Shown one piece after another: positions 9,604 through 18,640 of a stretch of DNA of 64,000 nucleotides. The notes below the pieces were generated by a model. It was not told the origin of the DNA and did no database searches. It saw only the letters and a program-made list of their open reading frames with translations. Where the stretch lies: contig NZ_JAGYJH010000004.1 of NCBI RefSeq assembly GCF_018402285.1, forward strand, positions 62,001 through 126,000. Direction: 5' to 3'. Numbering within the stretch: position 1 is the first letter of the stretch; each line of letters opens with the position of its first letter. This stretch comes from Hyphomonas sp. (GTDB lineage Bacteria > Pseudomonadota > Alphaproteobacteria > Caulobacterales > Hyphomonadaceae). The position numbers were made by a program, and so were the translations under genes.

Positions 9604-10767
9604 ATGAGCGTCCAGAGCCTCCGCCCTCAACTGACCCAGCAGGACATCCACCGGCTGATGAAAGGCGAGTCGCCCGAGCAGCGCGCGTCGGTAGCCCACA
9701 GGCTGTGCCGCCGGATCGGCCTCGATGTCCTCAGCGACCGCGAGAAAGACTTCGCCCGCGAGATCATCACGATCCTTGCCAGTGACGCAGCAGACCTTGT
9801 CCGCCGCACGCTCGCCGTCACCCTGCGCTCCTCGCCTATCATTCCGCGTGAGATCGCCCTCAAGCTCGCCCGCGACATCGAAGCCGTCGCAATCCCGATC
9901 CTGGAAGAATCGCCCGTCTTCACCGAGGACGACCTCGTCGAACTCGTTCTCTCCGTGACCGCTGCAAAGCAGGCCGCCATCGCCGGGCGCGAAGCGGTCT
10001 CCATCACCCTTTCCGAAGTCATCTCCGAGCATGGCGCCGTCGAAGCCGTCCGCGCGCTTGCCGAAAACCAGACTGCCGAATGGAGCGACAAGGCCTATGG
10101 CGACGCGCTCTCCCGCTTCGGCTCAGATGAAGTCGTTCAGTCCGGTCTCATCCGACGGGATTTCATCCCAGTTCACATCGCCGAGAAAATGGTCTCGCTC
10201 GTCTCCGGCCAGCTCTTCGACATGCTGGTCAACCGCCATGAACTCCCGGCCCAGCTCGCCATTGATCTGGCTGCCAGTGCGCGCGAGCGTGCCACGATCG
10301 ACCTGGTCGAGCAGGCGGGCCGCTCGCATGACCTGCCGCGTTTCGTCTCCCAGTTGAACCTCAACGGCCGGCTCACCCATTCGCTTATCATGCGGGCGCT
10401 CTGCTGCGGTCAGATGCCGTTCGTGGAGCATGCCCTGTCAGAACTCTCCGGCGTGGCGCATCAGCGCGTCTGGCTGATGATCCATGATGCCGGCCCGCTG
10501 GGCCTGCAGGCCGTGTTCGATCATGCCGGCCTGCCGCGCAAGATGCTTCCGGCCTTCAAGGCGGCGGTGAATGTCTATCATGAAACCGTGCATGACGGCG
10601 GGCCGAATGATCGCGCCCGATTCCGTGCCCGGATGATCGAGCGCGTGCTTACGCAGTTCCAGGCGATCCCCAAGGATGACCTCGACTACCTGCTCGACAA
10701 GCTGGATTTCTATTCCGAAATGGCGGCCCGCGAAGAAGCCGGAAACACCGGCACTGACGCCGCTTAA
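9604..10767 (+). CDS. DUF2336 domain-containing protein
   Basis: This 387-residue, mainly helical cytoplasmic protein belongs to the alphaproteobacterial DUF2336 family, recognisable from the HEAT-like helical repeats in its first 250 residues (for example VRRTLAVTLRSSPIIPREIALKLARD split over two helices). No catalytic motif is visible. The family has no settled general function. A CtrA-like box upstream and neighbouring Hpt and degenerate EAL genes suggest a place in signalling or cell-cycle control, but that is inference. No strong ribosome binding site precedes the ATG. Confidence 0.7.
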   Translation: MSVQSLRPQLTQQDIHRLMKGESPEQRASVAHRLCRRIGLDVLSDREKDFAREIITILASDAADLVRRTLAVTLRSSPIIPREIALKLARDIEAVAIPILEESPVFTEDDLVELVLSVTAAKQAAIAGREAVSITLSEVISEHGAVEAVRALAENQTAEWSDKAYGDALSRFGSDEVVQSGLIRRDFIPVHIAEKMVSLVSGQLFDMLVNRHELPAQLAIDLAASARERATIDLVEQAGRSHDLPRFVSQLNLNGRLTHSLIMRALCCGQMPFVEHALSELSGVAHQRVWLMIHDAGPLGLQAVFDHAGLPRKMLPAFKAAVNVYHETVHDGGPNDRARFRARMIERVLTQFQAIPKDDLDYLLDKLDFYSEMAAREEAGNTGTDAA

Positions 10768-11441
10768 GCGTCCGTGCGCGGAGCAACGGCGCCGGAAACA
10801 CCGGTCGCCTCCAGGAATTCGCCATCCCGCCAGCTGGCATTGTCCGCTACCACCAGAATCCCGGATTCCCGGGCAATCGCCACGGTCTCCTGAAGATCGG
10901 CGGACGTCTCCAGCGTGTCTGCGTCCACCCGGATCGTGTCGATCATCAGGCGCAGACCCTCGCTGAGCGGCGTATGCCAGGAGCGGCGCATGTCGATGCC
11001 CACACGGAAGCCCACCTTGCGCAGCCGCGTCACGCGGCTCGTGCAGTCAACTGTTTCGCCCGCAAAGGCGGTGTCCTTAAACATCAGGCAGAATTCCTGC
11101 TGGCACATCGTCGTCCGGCGCACGGCGGCGTCACAGGCAACCGCAGTATTGGCGTGGGCAAGCGCCGTCATCGGCGCGGGCACCAGGATCGGGCGGCCGA
11201 GCGCATTGTCATTCCACGCTGCAGACGCAATCTGCACCAGCCGGTCAGCCAGCCATTTGGCCGGGTCAGCGTCGGCGGCATTGCCCGTTGCCGGGCCAAA
11301 GCTCACGCGTTCTTCAAACTCCACGGCTTCTTCTGCGGCCATGCCCAGCATGTCGCCGGCCAGCAGGTGGACGACCGGAACGAGCCGGACGCCGCCCTGT
11401 TCAAGCCGTGGGGCAGGGGCATGGACATTGAGGGAAGTCAC
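10764..11441 (-). CDS. Degenerate EAL-like domain protein
   Basis: The 225-residue protein resembles the C-terminal half of EAL-type c-di-GMP phosphodiesterase domains: GFRVGIDMRRSW in place of ALDDFGTGYS, then LMIDTIRVDADTLE where KIDxxF is usual, then a SGILVVADNAS strand in place of VIAEGVE. The catalytic acidic residues are missing, so it probably does not hydrolyse c-di-GMP and could act by binding. The GTG at 11441 is chosen because GGAG lies 8 bases upstream; longer frames would run into the divergent Nudix gene. It converges on the DUF2336 gene with a 4-base overlap. Confidence 0.5.
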   Translation of the reverse strand: MTSLNVHAPAPRLEQGGVRLVPVVHLLAGDMLGMAAEEAVEFEERVSFGPATGNAADADPAKWLADRLVQIASAAWNDNALGRPILVPAPMTALAHANTAVACDAAVRRTTMCQQEFCLMFKDTAFAGETVDCTSRVTRLRKVGFRVGIDMRRSWHTPLSEGLRLMIDTIRVDADTLETSADLQETVAIARESGILVVADNASWRDGEFLEATGVSGAVAPRTDA

Positions 11442-11554
11442 GCGGGCATCTCCGAAGTCGTTTATCGCTATTGCCTTCCCTAACGGAGCAAGCTGAACAT
11501 CACGCGGAAGAGACCCGGTGAATTTGCCGGAAATTGAACATAAAGAGGCATCAG

Positions 11555-12361
11555 ATGACCGCCCAAACTCCGCCAGACGCAAAGCTATCGGCAACAATCC
11601 TCCTTTTAAGAGAGGGCGTCAGGGCGCCCGAAGTGCTGATGGTGAAGCGGCATTACGAGATCGACTTTGCCGCGGGCGCATTGGTCTTTCCGGGCGGAAA
11701 AGCCCATGCAGGCGACACTGATCCTGGCTGGGATGCGTATACGGACGGCGATTTCGGCCCCATCCAGCAGGACGCGCGCATCGCCGCCATCCGGGAGGCC
11801 TATGAAGAATCCGGCATCGTCCTGGCGCGCCACCGAAAATCGCTCGGCGCAGGGGCCCCGCTCGTGGGCGCCGACATTGCCGACAAGCTCGCCCCCCACC
11901 GCGCCGCCGTTGATCGCGGCGAAATCCCGTTCCTCGACCTGATCCGAGAGCATGACCTGGCGCTGGCGCTCGACCGGCTCATTCATTTCGGCCACTGGAT
12001 CACGCCGGTGATGATGGCCAAACGCTTCGACACGCATTTCTATATCGCCCGCGCGCCTGGCGGCCAGATCGCCGCCCATGACGGGCGCGAGACCACCGAC
12101 GCCGTCTGGCTATCGGCGACCGACGCGCTCGAACAGGAAAAAGCCGGTCAGGCGACCATCATCTTCCCGACACGGATGAACCTTGTGAAACTTGCCCAGG
12201 TGCAGTCACTTGAGCACGCAGAGCGCCATTTCGGCGGCCAGCCGGTTGTCACCGTCCTGCCCGAGCCCGGCAAGACAGAAGCCGGCGCGCCTTGCCTCTT
12301 CATACCTGAAGAGGCCGGATACGGACAGACGGTCGAGCTGCTCTCGAACGTCAAGGTCTAG
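11555..12361 (+). CDS. Nudix hydrolase family protein (NUDT19-like)
   Basis: The 268-residue protein has a Nudix core with FPGGKAHAGD followed by a Nudix helix IREAYEESGIVL, interrupted by an insertion between GG and the REUxEE helix as in the NUDT19/RP2p group that cleaves CoA or acyl-CoA in eukaryotes. Substrate here is inferred only from that similarity. AGAGG stands 8 bases before the ATG at 11555, which is therefore preferred to the ATG at 11534. The stop overlaps that of the convergent Hpt gene. Confidence 0.8.
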   Translation: MTAQTPPDAKLSATILLLREGVRAPEVLMVKRHYEIDFAAGALVFPGGKAHAGDTDPGWDAYTDGDFGPIQQDARIAAIREAYEESGIVLARHRKSLGAGAPLVGADIADKLAPHRAAVDRGEIPFLDLIREHDLALALDRLIHFGHWITPVMMAKRFDTHFYIARAPGGQIAAHDGRETTDAVWLSATDALEQEKAGQATIIFPTRMNLVKLAQVQSLEHAERHFGGQPVVTVLPEPGKTEAGAPCLFIPEEAGYGQTVELLSNVKV

Positions 12362-12978
12362 CTGGCCGCGGCAACCTTCATCGCAACGCGCTTTTCCAGC
12401 GCCTCGCATACGGCGTCGGCAACCGACTCGGAGCCTTCGCCCTGAGGGCCGGCGCCTACGGCGGCGCGGCAGGCTTCGATATGCAGGTTGATCAGCGCGC
12501 TGTTTTCTCCCGGCCGTGTGCCACTCAGCAGGTCGCAGAGTGATCCGCACAGGCGCGAAACAGCAGGGTATCCATAAGAGGAAGCCGCGCCGCGGATATT
12601 GTGCGCGCAGGTATAGAGCGTGCGGTAGTCGTCCGCATTGGCATGGGGCTTGTGTGCCACGCGCCAGGCATCGCGCATCTTTTCCAGATCATTGCGCATC
12701 CAGCCTTCAAACTCTTCGGTCAGCGCATCGAGCGCTTCCTCGGCCTGGGCTTCCATGACTTCAGGGTTGGCTTCAAAGGCAGGTTCTGCGAGGGAAACAG
12801 CGTCAGGCGCTACTTCCTGTTCGTAGTTGTCGGCGGCCTGCTCGACGAAGGGATCGGTCTGAGCCTGCGGCGGGAAAGAGGCCCGCAGCACTCTTGAGAT
12901 GTCCGGCGCCGCGACGGCTTGCGCCGGCTTGCGGTTCAACTTGGCTGTTTCGAGACCCTTGAGCAACTTACCCAGCAT
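12358..12978 (-). CDS. Hpt (histidine phosphotransfer) domain protein
   Basis: The 206-residue protein has a low-complexity acidic N-terminal half and a C-terminal helical Hpt domain with the phospho-accepting histidine in CAHNIRGAASSYGYPAVSRL (around residue 130). Hpt proteins pass phosphate between hybrid kinases and response regulators; the partners are not in this window. It is a single gene, oriented away from nadK and convergent with the Nudix gene. The motif HNIRGAA deviates slightly from the common HxLKGxS. Confidence 0.75.
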   Translation of the reverse strand: MLGKLLKGLETAKLNRKPAQAVAAPDISRVLRASFPPQAQTDPFVEQAADNYEQEVAPDAVSLAEPAFEANPEVMEAQAEEALDALTEEFEGWMRNDLEKMRDAWRVAHKPHANADDYRTLYTCAHNIRGAASSYGYPAVSRLCGSLCDLLSGTRPGENSALINLHIEACRAAVGAGPQGEGSESVADAVCEALEKRVAMKVAAAS

Positions 12979-13057
12979 AACTCCACCCTCGTTTCTGAAG
13001 GACTGAAGTTAACCAACAAAATTTAACATTAGGCTGACGCAAGGCTTTGAAATTGCC

Positions 13058-13825
13058 TCAGAAAGCAAACTGTTCCCTCAAAATGCGCTCATCCAGCGCA
13101 TGGCCGGGGTCAAACAGCACTTTCAGGGTGCGCGCGGGGTCGGTTTCCACGGTCACCCTGGCAATATCGCGCACTTCCTCATTGTCGGCGGAGGCTGAAA
13201 CCGGCCGCCGGCCTGGGTGAATCACTTCGATATCCACCCGGGCTTCTGCCTTCAGCAGCGCGCCGCGCCAGCGCCGGGGCCGGAACGCGCTCACGGGCGT
13301 GAGGGCCAGCAGTTTCGCCCCGATCGGCAGGATCGGGCCATGGGCAGAAAGGTTGTAGGCGGTCGACCCGGCCGGTGTCGCCACCATCAGCCCGTCACAT
13401 ACCAGCTCCTCCATCCGCACCCGGCCATCCACGATGATCTTCAGCCGGGCCGACTGCGCCGTCTGGCGCAGCAGCGAAATCTCGTTGATTGCCATCGCCC
13501 GGTGGACCGTCCCGTTAAGGTCGGTTGCCTGCATCCGCAGAGGCGAAAGCGTCGCCCGCTCGGCCGCTTCGATCCGCTCGATCAGGCCCTCTGGATGATA
13601 GTCGTTCATCAGGAAGCCGACCGTGCCGAGATGCATCCCGTAGACCGGTTTGCCGTCATCAAAGCGCCGCCGCAGCGTGTCCAGCATTGCGCCGTCCCCG
13701 CCAAGGGCAACGATCACCTCGGCCTCTTCCTCGGAAAAATGGCCATATTTGTCCCGCAACAGCGGCAGCACCTGCTGCGCCTCAGGCCGTTTGGAAGCAT
13801 AAAAAGCAATACGCAGCAGGGTCAT
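13058..13825 (-). CDS. nadK: NAD kinase
   Basis: NadK phosphorylates NAD to NADP. The 255 residues contain the GGDGAML motif, the NE dyad in NEISLL, and the conserved ATPAGSTAYNLSAHGPIL loop. The start at 13825 (MTLLRIAF) fits family length; a frame extension to 13855 has no ribosome binding site. It is transcribed divergently from the aldolase-like gene across a 213-base region carrying the TGACGC palindrome. Confidence 0.95.
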   Translation of the reverse strand: MTLLRIAFYASKRPEAQQVLPLLRDKYGHFSEEEAEVIVALGGDGAMLDTLRRRFDDGKPVYGMHLGTVGFLMNDYHPEGLIERIEAAERATLSPLRMQATDLNGTVHRAMAINEISLLRQTAQSARLKIIVDGRVRMEELVCDGLMVATPAGSTAYNLSAHGPILPIGAKLLALTPVSAFRPRRWRGALLKAEARVDIEVIHPGRRPVSASADNEEVRDIARVTVETDPARTLKVLFDPGHALDERILREQFAF

Positions 13826-13919
13826 GCGGCGGCATGTGGGAATGTTTTGCCCCACCCGTCAAGGCGCCCGCAGTATGTCCGGGAAAACCCGGCCGCGGGC
13901 TTTCCCTTGCGGCAAAAAG

Positions 13920-13933
13920 TGACGCGCGCGTCA
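13920..13933. promoter_or_regulatory. Palindrome TGACGC-GC-GCGTCA, candidate operator (site 2)
   Basis: This is a perfect 14-bp inverted repeat identical in both arms to the sites at 3632 and 32236. It lies 105 bases upstream of the class II aldolase-like gene and 95 bases upstream of the divergent nadK start. Confidence 0.55.
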
Positions 13934-14038
13934 TCTGAATCTGGCGCTCGGCCGCGAAGTCGTTTACTTTTATCATCGCAAACGCACTTCAACCGCCCAC
14001 ACCCCGCTCATAAAAACGCATCCAGGGAGAACACGATC

Positions 14039-14830
14039 ATGGCCGATGGCGCAGGTAAAATCGACATCCGCAATTCCGTCAGCGAAGCCGAATGGAAGGC
14101 ACGTGTCGATCTCGCGGCGATGTACCGCCTCACCGCGCTTTACGGCTGGGACGACATGATCTTCACCCACATCTCCCACCGCGTGCCCGGCCCGGAACAT
14201 CACTTCCTGATCAATCCCTATGGCTATTTCTTCGAGGAAATCACCGCCTCGTCCCTGGTGAAAGTCGATCTGGACGGCAACATCGTTCAGGAAACCGACG
14301 CGATGATCAATCCGGCCGGCTTCACCATCCACTCGGCCATTCATGCGGCCCGGGAAGATGCGCACGTCGTGATGCACGTCCACACCGATCAGGGCGTGGC
14401 GGTTTCGGCCCAGAAGGAAGGCCTCCTGCCGCTCAGCCAGACGGCCATGGTCGTGCGCGAAGATGTCGCCTACCATGACTATGAAGGCATTGCCCTTGAT
14501 CTGGACGAGCGCGAGCGCCTTGTGCGCGATCTCGGCCCCAAGAAACACTCCATGATCCTGCGCAACCACGGCACACTCACCTGCGGCGAAACGGCGGCAA
14601 TCACCTTCACGCGCATGTTCTTCCTGGAGCGCGCCTGCAACATGCAGATCATGGCGCTGTCGGCCGGGCGAGAGGGCGTTCTGGAGTGCGACACCGGCCT
14701 TCAGCAGAAGGTCGCCGGGCAGGGCGGTATGACCGAGAACAGCCACGGCATGTCGAAGCTCACCGAGATGCTCGTCTGGCCCGCCCTCCTGCGCAAGCTG
14801 GACCGCGATCTGCCCGGTTATGCCGCATAG
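14039..14830 (+). CDS. Class II aldolase/adducin family protein
   Basis: The 263-residue protein is a class II aldolase/adducin domain. It shows the metal-binding histidines in VMHVHTDQGVAVSA and the later RNHGTLTCG, plus the N-terminal FTHIS. Family members are zinc-dependent sugar-phosphate aldolases or epimerases, but this shorter adducin-like group is often of unknown substrate. GGGAGA lies 8 bases before the ATG at 14039. It stands alone between nadK (divergent) and hemA. The palindrome upstream links it to the Coq4-like and CYP153 promoters. Confidence 0.8.
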   Translation: MADGAGKIDIRNSVSEAEWKARVDLAAMYRLTALYGWDDMIFTHISHRVPGPEHHFLINPYGYFFEEITASSLVKVDLDGNIVQETDAMINPAGFTIHSAIHAAREDAHVVMHVHTDQGVAVSAQKEGLLPLSQTAMVVREDVAYHDYEGIALDLDERERLVRDLGPKKHSMILRNHGTLTCGETAAITFTRMFFLERACNMQIMALSAGREGVLECDTGLQQKVAGQGGMTENSHGMSKLTEMLVWPALLRKLDRDLPGYAA

Positions 14831-14854
14831 GTATTTTTCCTGATTAGACTAAAT

Positions 14855-14883
14855 GGGTTGCCGGAATATGCCTCCGGTAACCC
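14855..14883 (+). terminator. Hairpin after the aldolase-like gene
   Basis: A 10-bp stem with one G-U pair (14855-14864 with 14874-14883) lies between the aldolase-like gene and hemA. It lacks a T-tract, so it may be a weak terminator or a hemA leader structure. Confidence 0.4.
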
Positions 14884-14926
14884 AAGTTAAACATGGTCAT
14901 AGTCGAAAAGAGTTCAGAGTCGCGCC

Positions 14927-16144
14927 ATGAAGCATCTTAAAGCCTTCGAAGACGCCCTTGGCGCCATTCACAGCGAAGGACGATACCGCGTATTCATCGA
15001 CCTTCACCGTCACAAGGGCCGTTTTCCCAAGGCCACCGCGCGGTTTGAAGCGGGTGAGCGGGAAGTCACCATCTGGTGCTCAAACGACTATCTGGGAATG
15101 GGCCAGGATGACGATGTCATCAATTCCATGCACGAAGCGATCGACAGCTTCGGCGCCGGTTCTGGCGGCACCCGCAACATCTCCGGCACCACACGTTTCC
15201 ACGTCGATCTGGAGCAGGAGCTCGCCGACCTTCACCGTAAGGAAGCCGCGCTCCTTTTCACTTCCGGTTATGTCTCCAATGAGGCGACCCTCTCGACGCT
15301 GGGCAAGATACTTCCCAACCTGATCATCTATTCCGACGCGCTCAACCACGCCTCGATGATCGAAGGGATCCGCCGCTCCGGCGCCGAATACCGTGTCTTC
15401 CGCCACAACGATGTCGACCATCTGCGCGCGCTGCTGGAGCTGGACGATAAGGACCGCCCCAAGCTGATCGCGTTTGAAAGTGTCTACTCCATGGACGGCG
15501 ATTTCGGCCGCATGGAAGAGATCTGCGACCTCGCCCAGGAATTCAACGCCATCACCTATCTCGATGAGGTTCATGCCGTCGGCATGTACGGAGAGCAGGG
15601 CGCGGGTGTTGCCGAAATGCTCGGCCTGGCTGACCGGATCGATATCATGGAAGGCACCCTCGCCAAGGCGTATGGCGTCATGGGCGGCTATATCGCCAGC
15701 CATTCCAGCGTCATCGATGCCATCCGCTCGATGGCGTCCGGCTTCATCTTTACCACCTCGACCTGTCCGGTCATGGCCGCCGGCGCTCTCGCCAGCATCC
15801 GCAAGCTGCGCACCGATGAAGGCCGTCGCCTGCGTGCCGTCCATCAGGACAAGGCCGCGACCCTGAAGCAGAAATTCCGCGATGCGGGCCTGCCTGTGAT
15901 GGACTCGCCCTCCCACATCGTTCCGTTGCTGGTGGGTGACCCTGAGCGCTGCAAGGCCCTCTCCGACACGCTGCTTTTTGACTTCGGCATCTACGTTCAG
16001 CCGATCAACTATCCCACCGTTCCGCGCGGAACTGAGCGCCTGCGCTTCACGCCGAGCCCGGTGCATGACGAAGTGATGATGGATGAGCTGGTCGCTGCCA
16101 TCCTCGCAGTCTGGAAACAGCTGGGTCTAGACAAGGCCGCGTAA
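14927..16144 (+). CDS. hemA: 5-aminolevulinate synthase (C4 pathway)
   Basis: ALAS condenses glycine and succinyl-CoA to 5-aminolevulinate, the first haem precursor in alphaproteobacteria. The 405 residues fit the family. Visible are the [11 protein letters not shown] glycine-rich loop, [21 protein letters not shown], and the PLP-binding lysine in [16 protein letters not shown]. The C-terminal [19 protein letters not shown] segment is also diagnostic. It is probably monocistronic: a hairpin follows and a MucR-like gene converges on it. Confidence 0.97.
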   Translation: MKHLKAFEDALGAIHSEGRYRVFIDLHRHKGRFPKATARFEAGEREVTIWCSNDYLGMGQDDDVINSMHEAIDSFGAGSGGTRNISGTTRFHVDLEQELADLHRKEAALLFTSGYVSNEATLSTLGKILPNLIIYSDALNHASMIEGIRRSGAEYRVFRHNDVDHLRALLELDDKDRPKLIAFESVYSMDGDFGRMEEICDLAQEFNAITYLDEVHAVGMYGEQGAGVAEMLGLADRIDIMEGTLAKAYGVMGGYIASHSSVIDAIRSMASGFIFTTSTCPVMAAGALASIRKLRTDEGRRLRAVHQDKAATLKQKFRDAGLPVMDSPSHIVPLLVGDPERCKALSDTLLFDFGIYVQPINYPTVPRGTERLRFTPSPVHDEVMMDELVAAILAVWKQLGLDKAA

Positions 16145-16153
16145 GTGCAGGTT

Positions 16154-16178
16154 CTGGCACGAACTGGCACGAACTGGC
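16154..16178. repeat. Short tandem repeat, unit CTGGCACGAA
   Basis: Two exact copies of the 10-base unit (16154-16173) plus a partial third follow directly on the hemA stop codon. No function is evident. Confidence 0.6.
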
Positions 16179-16193
16179 CAGAGTGGTCTCCTG

Positions 16194-16218
16194 AATGGTC
16201 CGGTTCTGCCGGGCCATT
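16194..16218. terminator. Hairpin between convergent hemA and mucR-like genes
   Basis: A 10-bp stem with one G-T pair (16194-16203 with 16209-16218, loop TTCTG) lies between the two converging genes. There is no long T-tract on either side, but the position fits a shared terminator. Confidence 0.55.
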
Positions 16219-16229
16219 TCGCGTTTCTG

Positions 16230-16628
16230 TCAGCGCTTTTTGCCGAGGCCGATCTGCTTGGCATGCTTTGAGCGCAACCTGGCATAATTGGGCGCGACCA
16301 TCGGATAATCCGCCGGCAGGCCCCATTTCGCACGGTATTCTTCCGGCGTCATGTCAAACCGGGTGCGCAGATAGCGTTTCAGCATCTTCAGCTTCGCCCC
16401 ATCTTCCAGGCAGATCAGGAATTCCGGTGTCACCGATTTGTTGACGGGAACAGCAGGGTCCTGATGCTCAACTGGAGCGGGTGCAGTATTCGTGAGGCTG
16501 ATCAGGGTCGCGTGTATGCTTTTGATGAGATCTGGCAGTTGTCCCGACTGCACAGAATTGTTTGTCACATAGGAAGAGACAATCTCCACGGTCATTTCCA
16601 AAGGACCGATGTCTTCAGGATCCATCAT
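16230..16628 (-). CDS. MucR/Ros family transcriptional regulator lacking zinc ligands
   Basis: The 132-residue protein has the MucR/Ros layout: an N-terminal helical oligomerisation part (EIVSSYVTNNSV) and the C-terminal MTPEEYRAKWGLPADYPMVAPNYA block. In Ros the zinc finger is CxxC-x9-H-x3-H; here the equivalent positions read Cys, Asp, Tyr and Arg (ICLEDG...KRYLRTRF), so normal zinc binding is lost. Some rhizobial Ros homologues keep the fold without zinc. MucR proteins repress many genes, often horizontally acquired or virulence and cell-cycle genes. The start at 16628 (MMDPED) is preceded by a weak GGGGTGG. Confidence 0.85.
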   Translation of the reverse strand: MMDPEDIGPLEMTVEIVSSYVTNNSVQSGQLPDLIKSIHATLISLTNTAPAPVEHQDPAVPVNKSVTPEFLICLEDGAKLKMLKRYLRTRFDMTPEEYRAKWGLPADYPMVAPNYARLRSKHAKQIGLGKKR

Positions 16629-16846
16629 TGTCCACCCCATGCGTCCTGTAATCGTTGCAGCGATTCTCGAAATTCTTGCCATGTCTAAGTATAAACGCGC
16701 AGGCTCGTAAAGTATCGGCCTATCTTTTTCATCGCAGTGGCGAGAACTATTCCATTATAGTTGAAAGTCGGCAGAGCTTCGAGTCGCAGTTGCCCACACC
16801 TGCCGCACCGCGTAAACACCGCCTGTCCGGCACAAAGGAGGCTCCC

Positions 16847-18154
16847 ATGGCAGATTCGGCGCAAGTTACAGAAACGCTGTCCGGGGGCTTTTTCTCGATG
16901 GGTCTGGCCGACCGCGATCCCGAGATCGCTGCCGCCATCGCCAAAGAGGCAACACGCCAGCAACACCAGATCGAGCTGATTGCCTCGGAAAACATCGTCT
17001 CGCGCGCCGTCCTTGAGGCGCAGGGGTCGATCCTCACCAACAAATATGCCGAAGGCTATCCCGGCAAGCGCTACTATGGCGGCTGCGAATTCGTCGACAT
17101 TGCCGAGGAACTCGCGATCGAGCGCGCCAGAAAGCTGTTCAACTGCGGCTTCGTAAACGTCCAGCCCAATTCCGGCAGCCAGGCCAACCAGGGTGTATTC
17201 CAGGCTGTGCTGAAGCCGGGCGATACCATCCTCGGCATGAGCCTCGCCGCCGGTGGTCACCTGACCCACGGCGCCAAGCCCAACCAGTCGGGCAAATGGT
17301 TCAACGCTGTCCAGTATGGCGTGCGCCCGGACGACCACCTGATCGACTTTGAAGAGGTCGAGCGCCTTGCCCGTGCCCACCGCCCGCAGATGATCATCGC
17401 CGGCGGCTCGGCCTATCCCCGTCAGATCGATTTTGCCCGCTTCCGCGAGATTGCCGATGATGTCGGCGCCATCTTCCTTGTTGACATGGCCCACTTTGCG
17501 GGGCTCGTCGCAGGCGGTGTCCACCCCAACCCGCTCGACCATTGCCATATCGCCACGACCACCACGCACAAGACGCTGCGTGGCCCGCGCGGCGGCATGA
17601 TCCTCACCAATGACGAGGCTCTCGCCAAGAAGATCAACTCGGCCATCTTCCCCGGCATCCAGGGCGGCCCGCTGATGCATGTCATCGCCGGCAAGGCTGT
17701 TGCCTTCGGTGAAGCGCTCACGCCGGACTTCAAGGCCTATGTCGAACAGGTTGTCTCCAATGCCCGCGCCATGGCTGCGGCCTGCCTCTCTGCCGGTCTC
17801 GATGTCGTCTCCGGCGGCACCGACACCCATCTCGCCCTGATCGACCTGCGCCCCAAAGGCGTCACAGGGCGCGACGCCGAAGCGGCCCTCGAGCGCGCCT
17901 ATATCACCTGCAACAAGAACGGCATCCCGTTCGATCCGGCCCCGCCCACGGTCACCTCCGGCATCCGGGTCGGCTCGCCCGCCGGCACCACGCGCGGTTT
18001 CCGCGAAGGCGAGTTCATCCAGATCGGCACATGGATTGGCGAGATCGTCGAAGCACTTGCCAATGGCGACAGCGAAGCTGTCGAAGCCCGCGTCCGTGAA
18101 GAGGTGAAGACGCTCACCGCGCGCTTCCCCATCTATGAAGGCCTGGGGGGCTGA
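16847..18154 (+). CDS. glyA: Serine hydroxymethyltransferase
   Basis: GlyA interconverts serine and glycine using PLP and tetrahydrofolate, supplying one-carbon units. The 435-residue protein contains [25 protein letters not shown], the PLP lysine motif [14 protein letters not shown] and the C-terminal [23 protein letters not shown] stands 5 bases before the ATG. It begins a run of closely spaced genes glyA-nrdR-ribD-ribE-ribB-ribH-nusB, a common alphaproteobacterial order. Confidence 0.98.
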   Translation: MADSAQVTETLSGGFFSMGLADRDPEIAAAIAKEATRQQHQIELIASENIVSRAVLEAQGSILTNKYAEGYPGKRYYGGCEFVDIAEELAIERARKLFNCGFVNVQPNSGSQANQGVFQAVLKPGDTILGMSLAAGGHLTHGAKPNQSGKWFNAVQYGVRPDDHLIDFEEVERLARAHRPQMIIAGGSAYPRQIDFARFREIADDVGAIFLVDMAHFAGLVAGGVHPNPLDHCHIATTTTHKTLRGPRGGMILTNDEALAKKINSAIFPGIQGGPLMHVIAGKAVAFGEALTPDFKAYVEQVVSNARAMAAACLSAGLDVVSGGTDTHLALIDLRPKGVTGRDAEAALERAYITCNKNGIPFDPAPPTVTSGIRVGSPAGTTRGFREGEFIQIGTWIGEIVEALANGDSEAVEARVREEVKTLTARFPIYEGLGG

Positions 18155-18160
18155 GCGGCT

Positions 18161-18640
18161 TTGCGCTGTCCATTCTGCGGCTCTGAAAACACCTCCGTAA
18201 AGGACAGCCGCTCGGCGGAAGACGATACCGCTGTGCGCCGCCGCCGCGTCTGCGAAAGCTGCGGCGCGCGCTTCACCACCTTCGAGCGCGTGCAGCTGCG
18301 CGAGATCATCGTGGTCAAGCGTGACGGCAAGCGCAGCCTGTTCGACCGTGAAAAACTCCAGCGCTCCATCCTAATCGCCTTGCGCAAACGGCCTGTGGAC
18401 CGCGACCGGATCGACCAGATGGTCTCCGGCATCGTCCGCAAGCTTGAAAGCGGCGGGGAGAACGAAGTCCCGTCCTCGGAAGTCGGCGAACTGGTGATGG
18501 AAGCGCTCAAGCGTGTCGATCCGGTCGGCTATGTCCGCTACGCCAGCGTTTACCGCGACTTCAAGGATCCCAGCGACTTCGCCCAGTTCATCGAAAAGGC
18601 CGCGCTCGACGACGAAGACGACGACGCGGCCGGAAAATGA
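18161..18640 (+). CDS. nrdR: Transcriptional repressor NrdR
   Basis: NrdR represses ribonucleotide reductase genes through an ATP-cone that senses ATP/dATP. The 159 residues carry the N-terminal zinc ribbon [17 protein letters not shown]...[16 protein letters not shown] (written in two pieces) and the ATP-cone beginning [16 protein letters not shown]. The start is TTG at 18161, forced because the zinc-ribbon begins there and no ATG or GTG is available; the glyA stop is only 6 bases upstream. The stop overlaps the ribD start (ATGA). Confidence 0.96.
   Translation: MRCPFCGSENTSVKDSRSAEDDTAVRRRRVCESCGARFTTFERVQLREIIVVKRDGKRSLFDREKLQRSILIALRKRPVDRDRIDQMVSGIVRKLESGGENEVPSSEVGELVMEALKRVDPVGYVRYASVYRDFKDPSDFAQFIEKAALDDEDDDAAGK

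Noticed and set aside
13009..13030. GTTAA...TTAAC repeat near the Hpt gene start, resembling a CtrA site
   Set aside because: The half sites are 10 bases apart, not 7, so it does not fit the CtrA consensus.
16154..16178. Tandem TGGCAC units resembling sigma-54 -24 elements
   Set aside because: No GC at the correct -12 distance, and the position directly after hemA faces a convergent gene.
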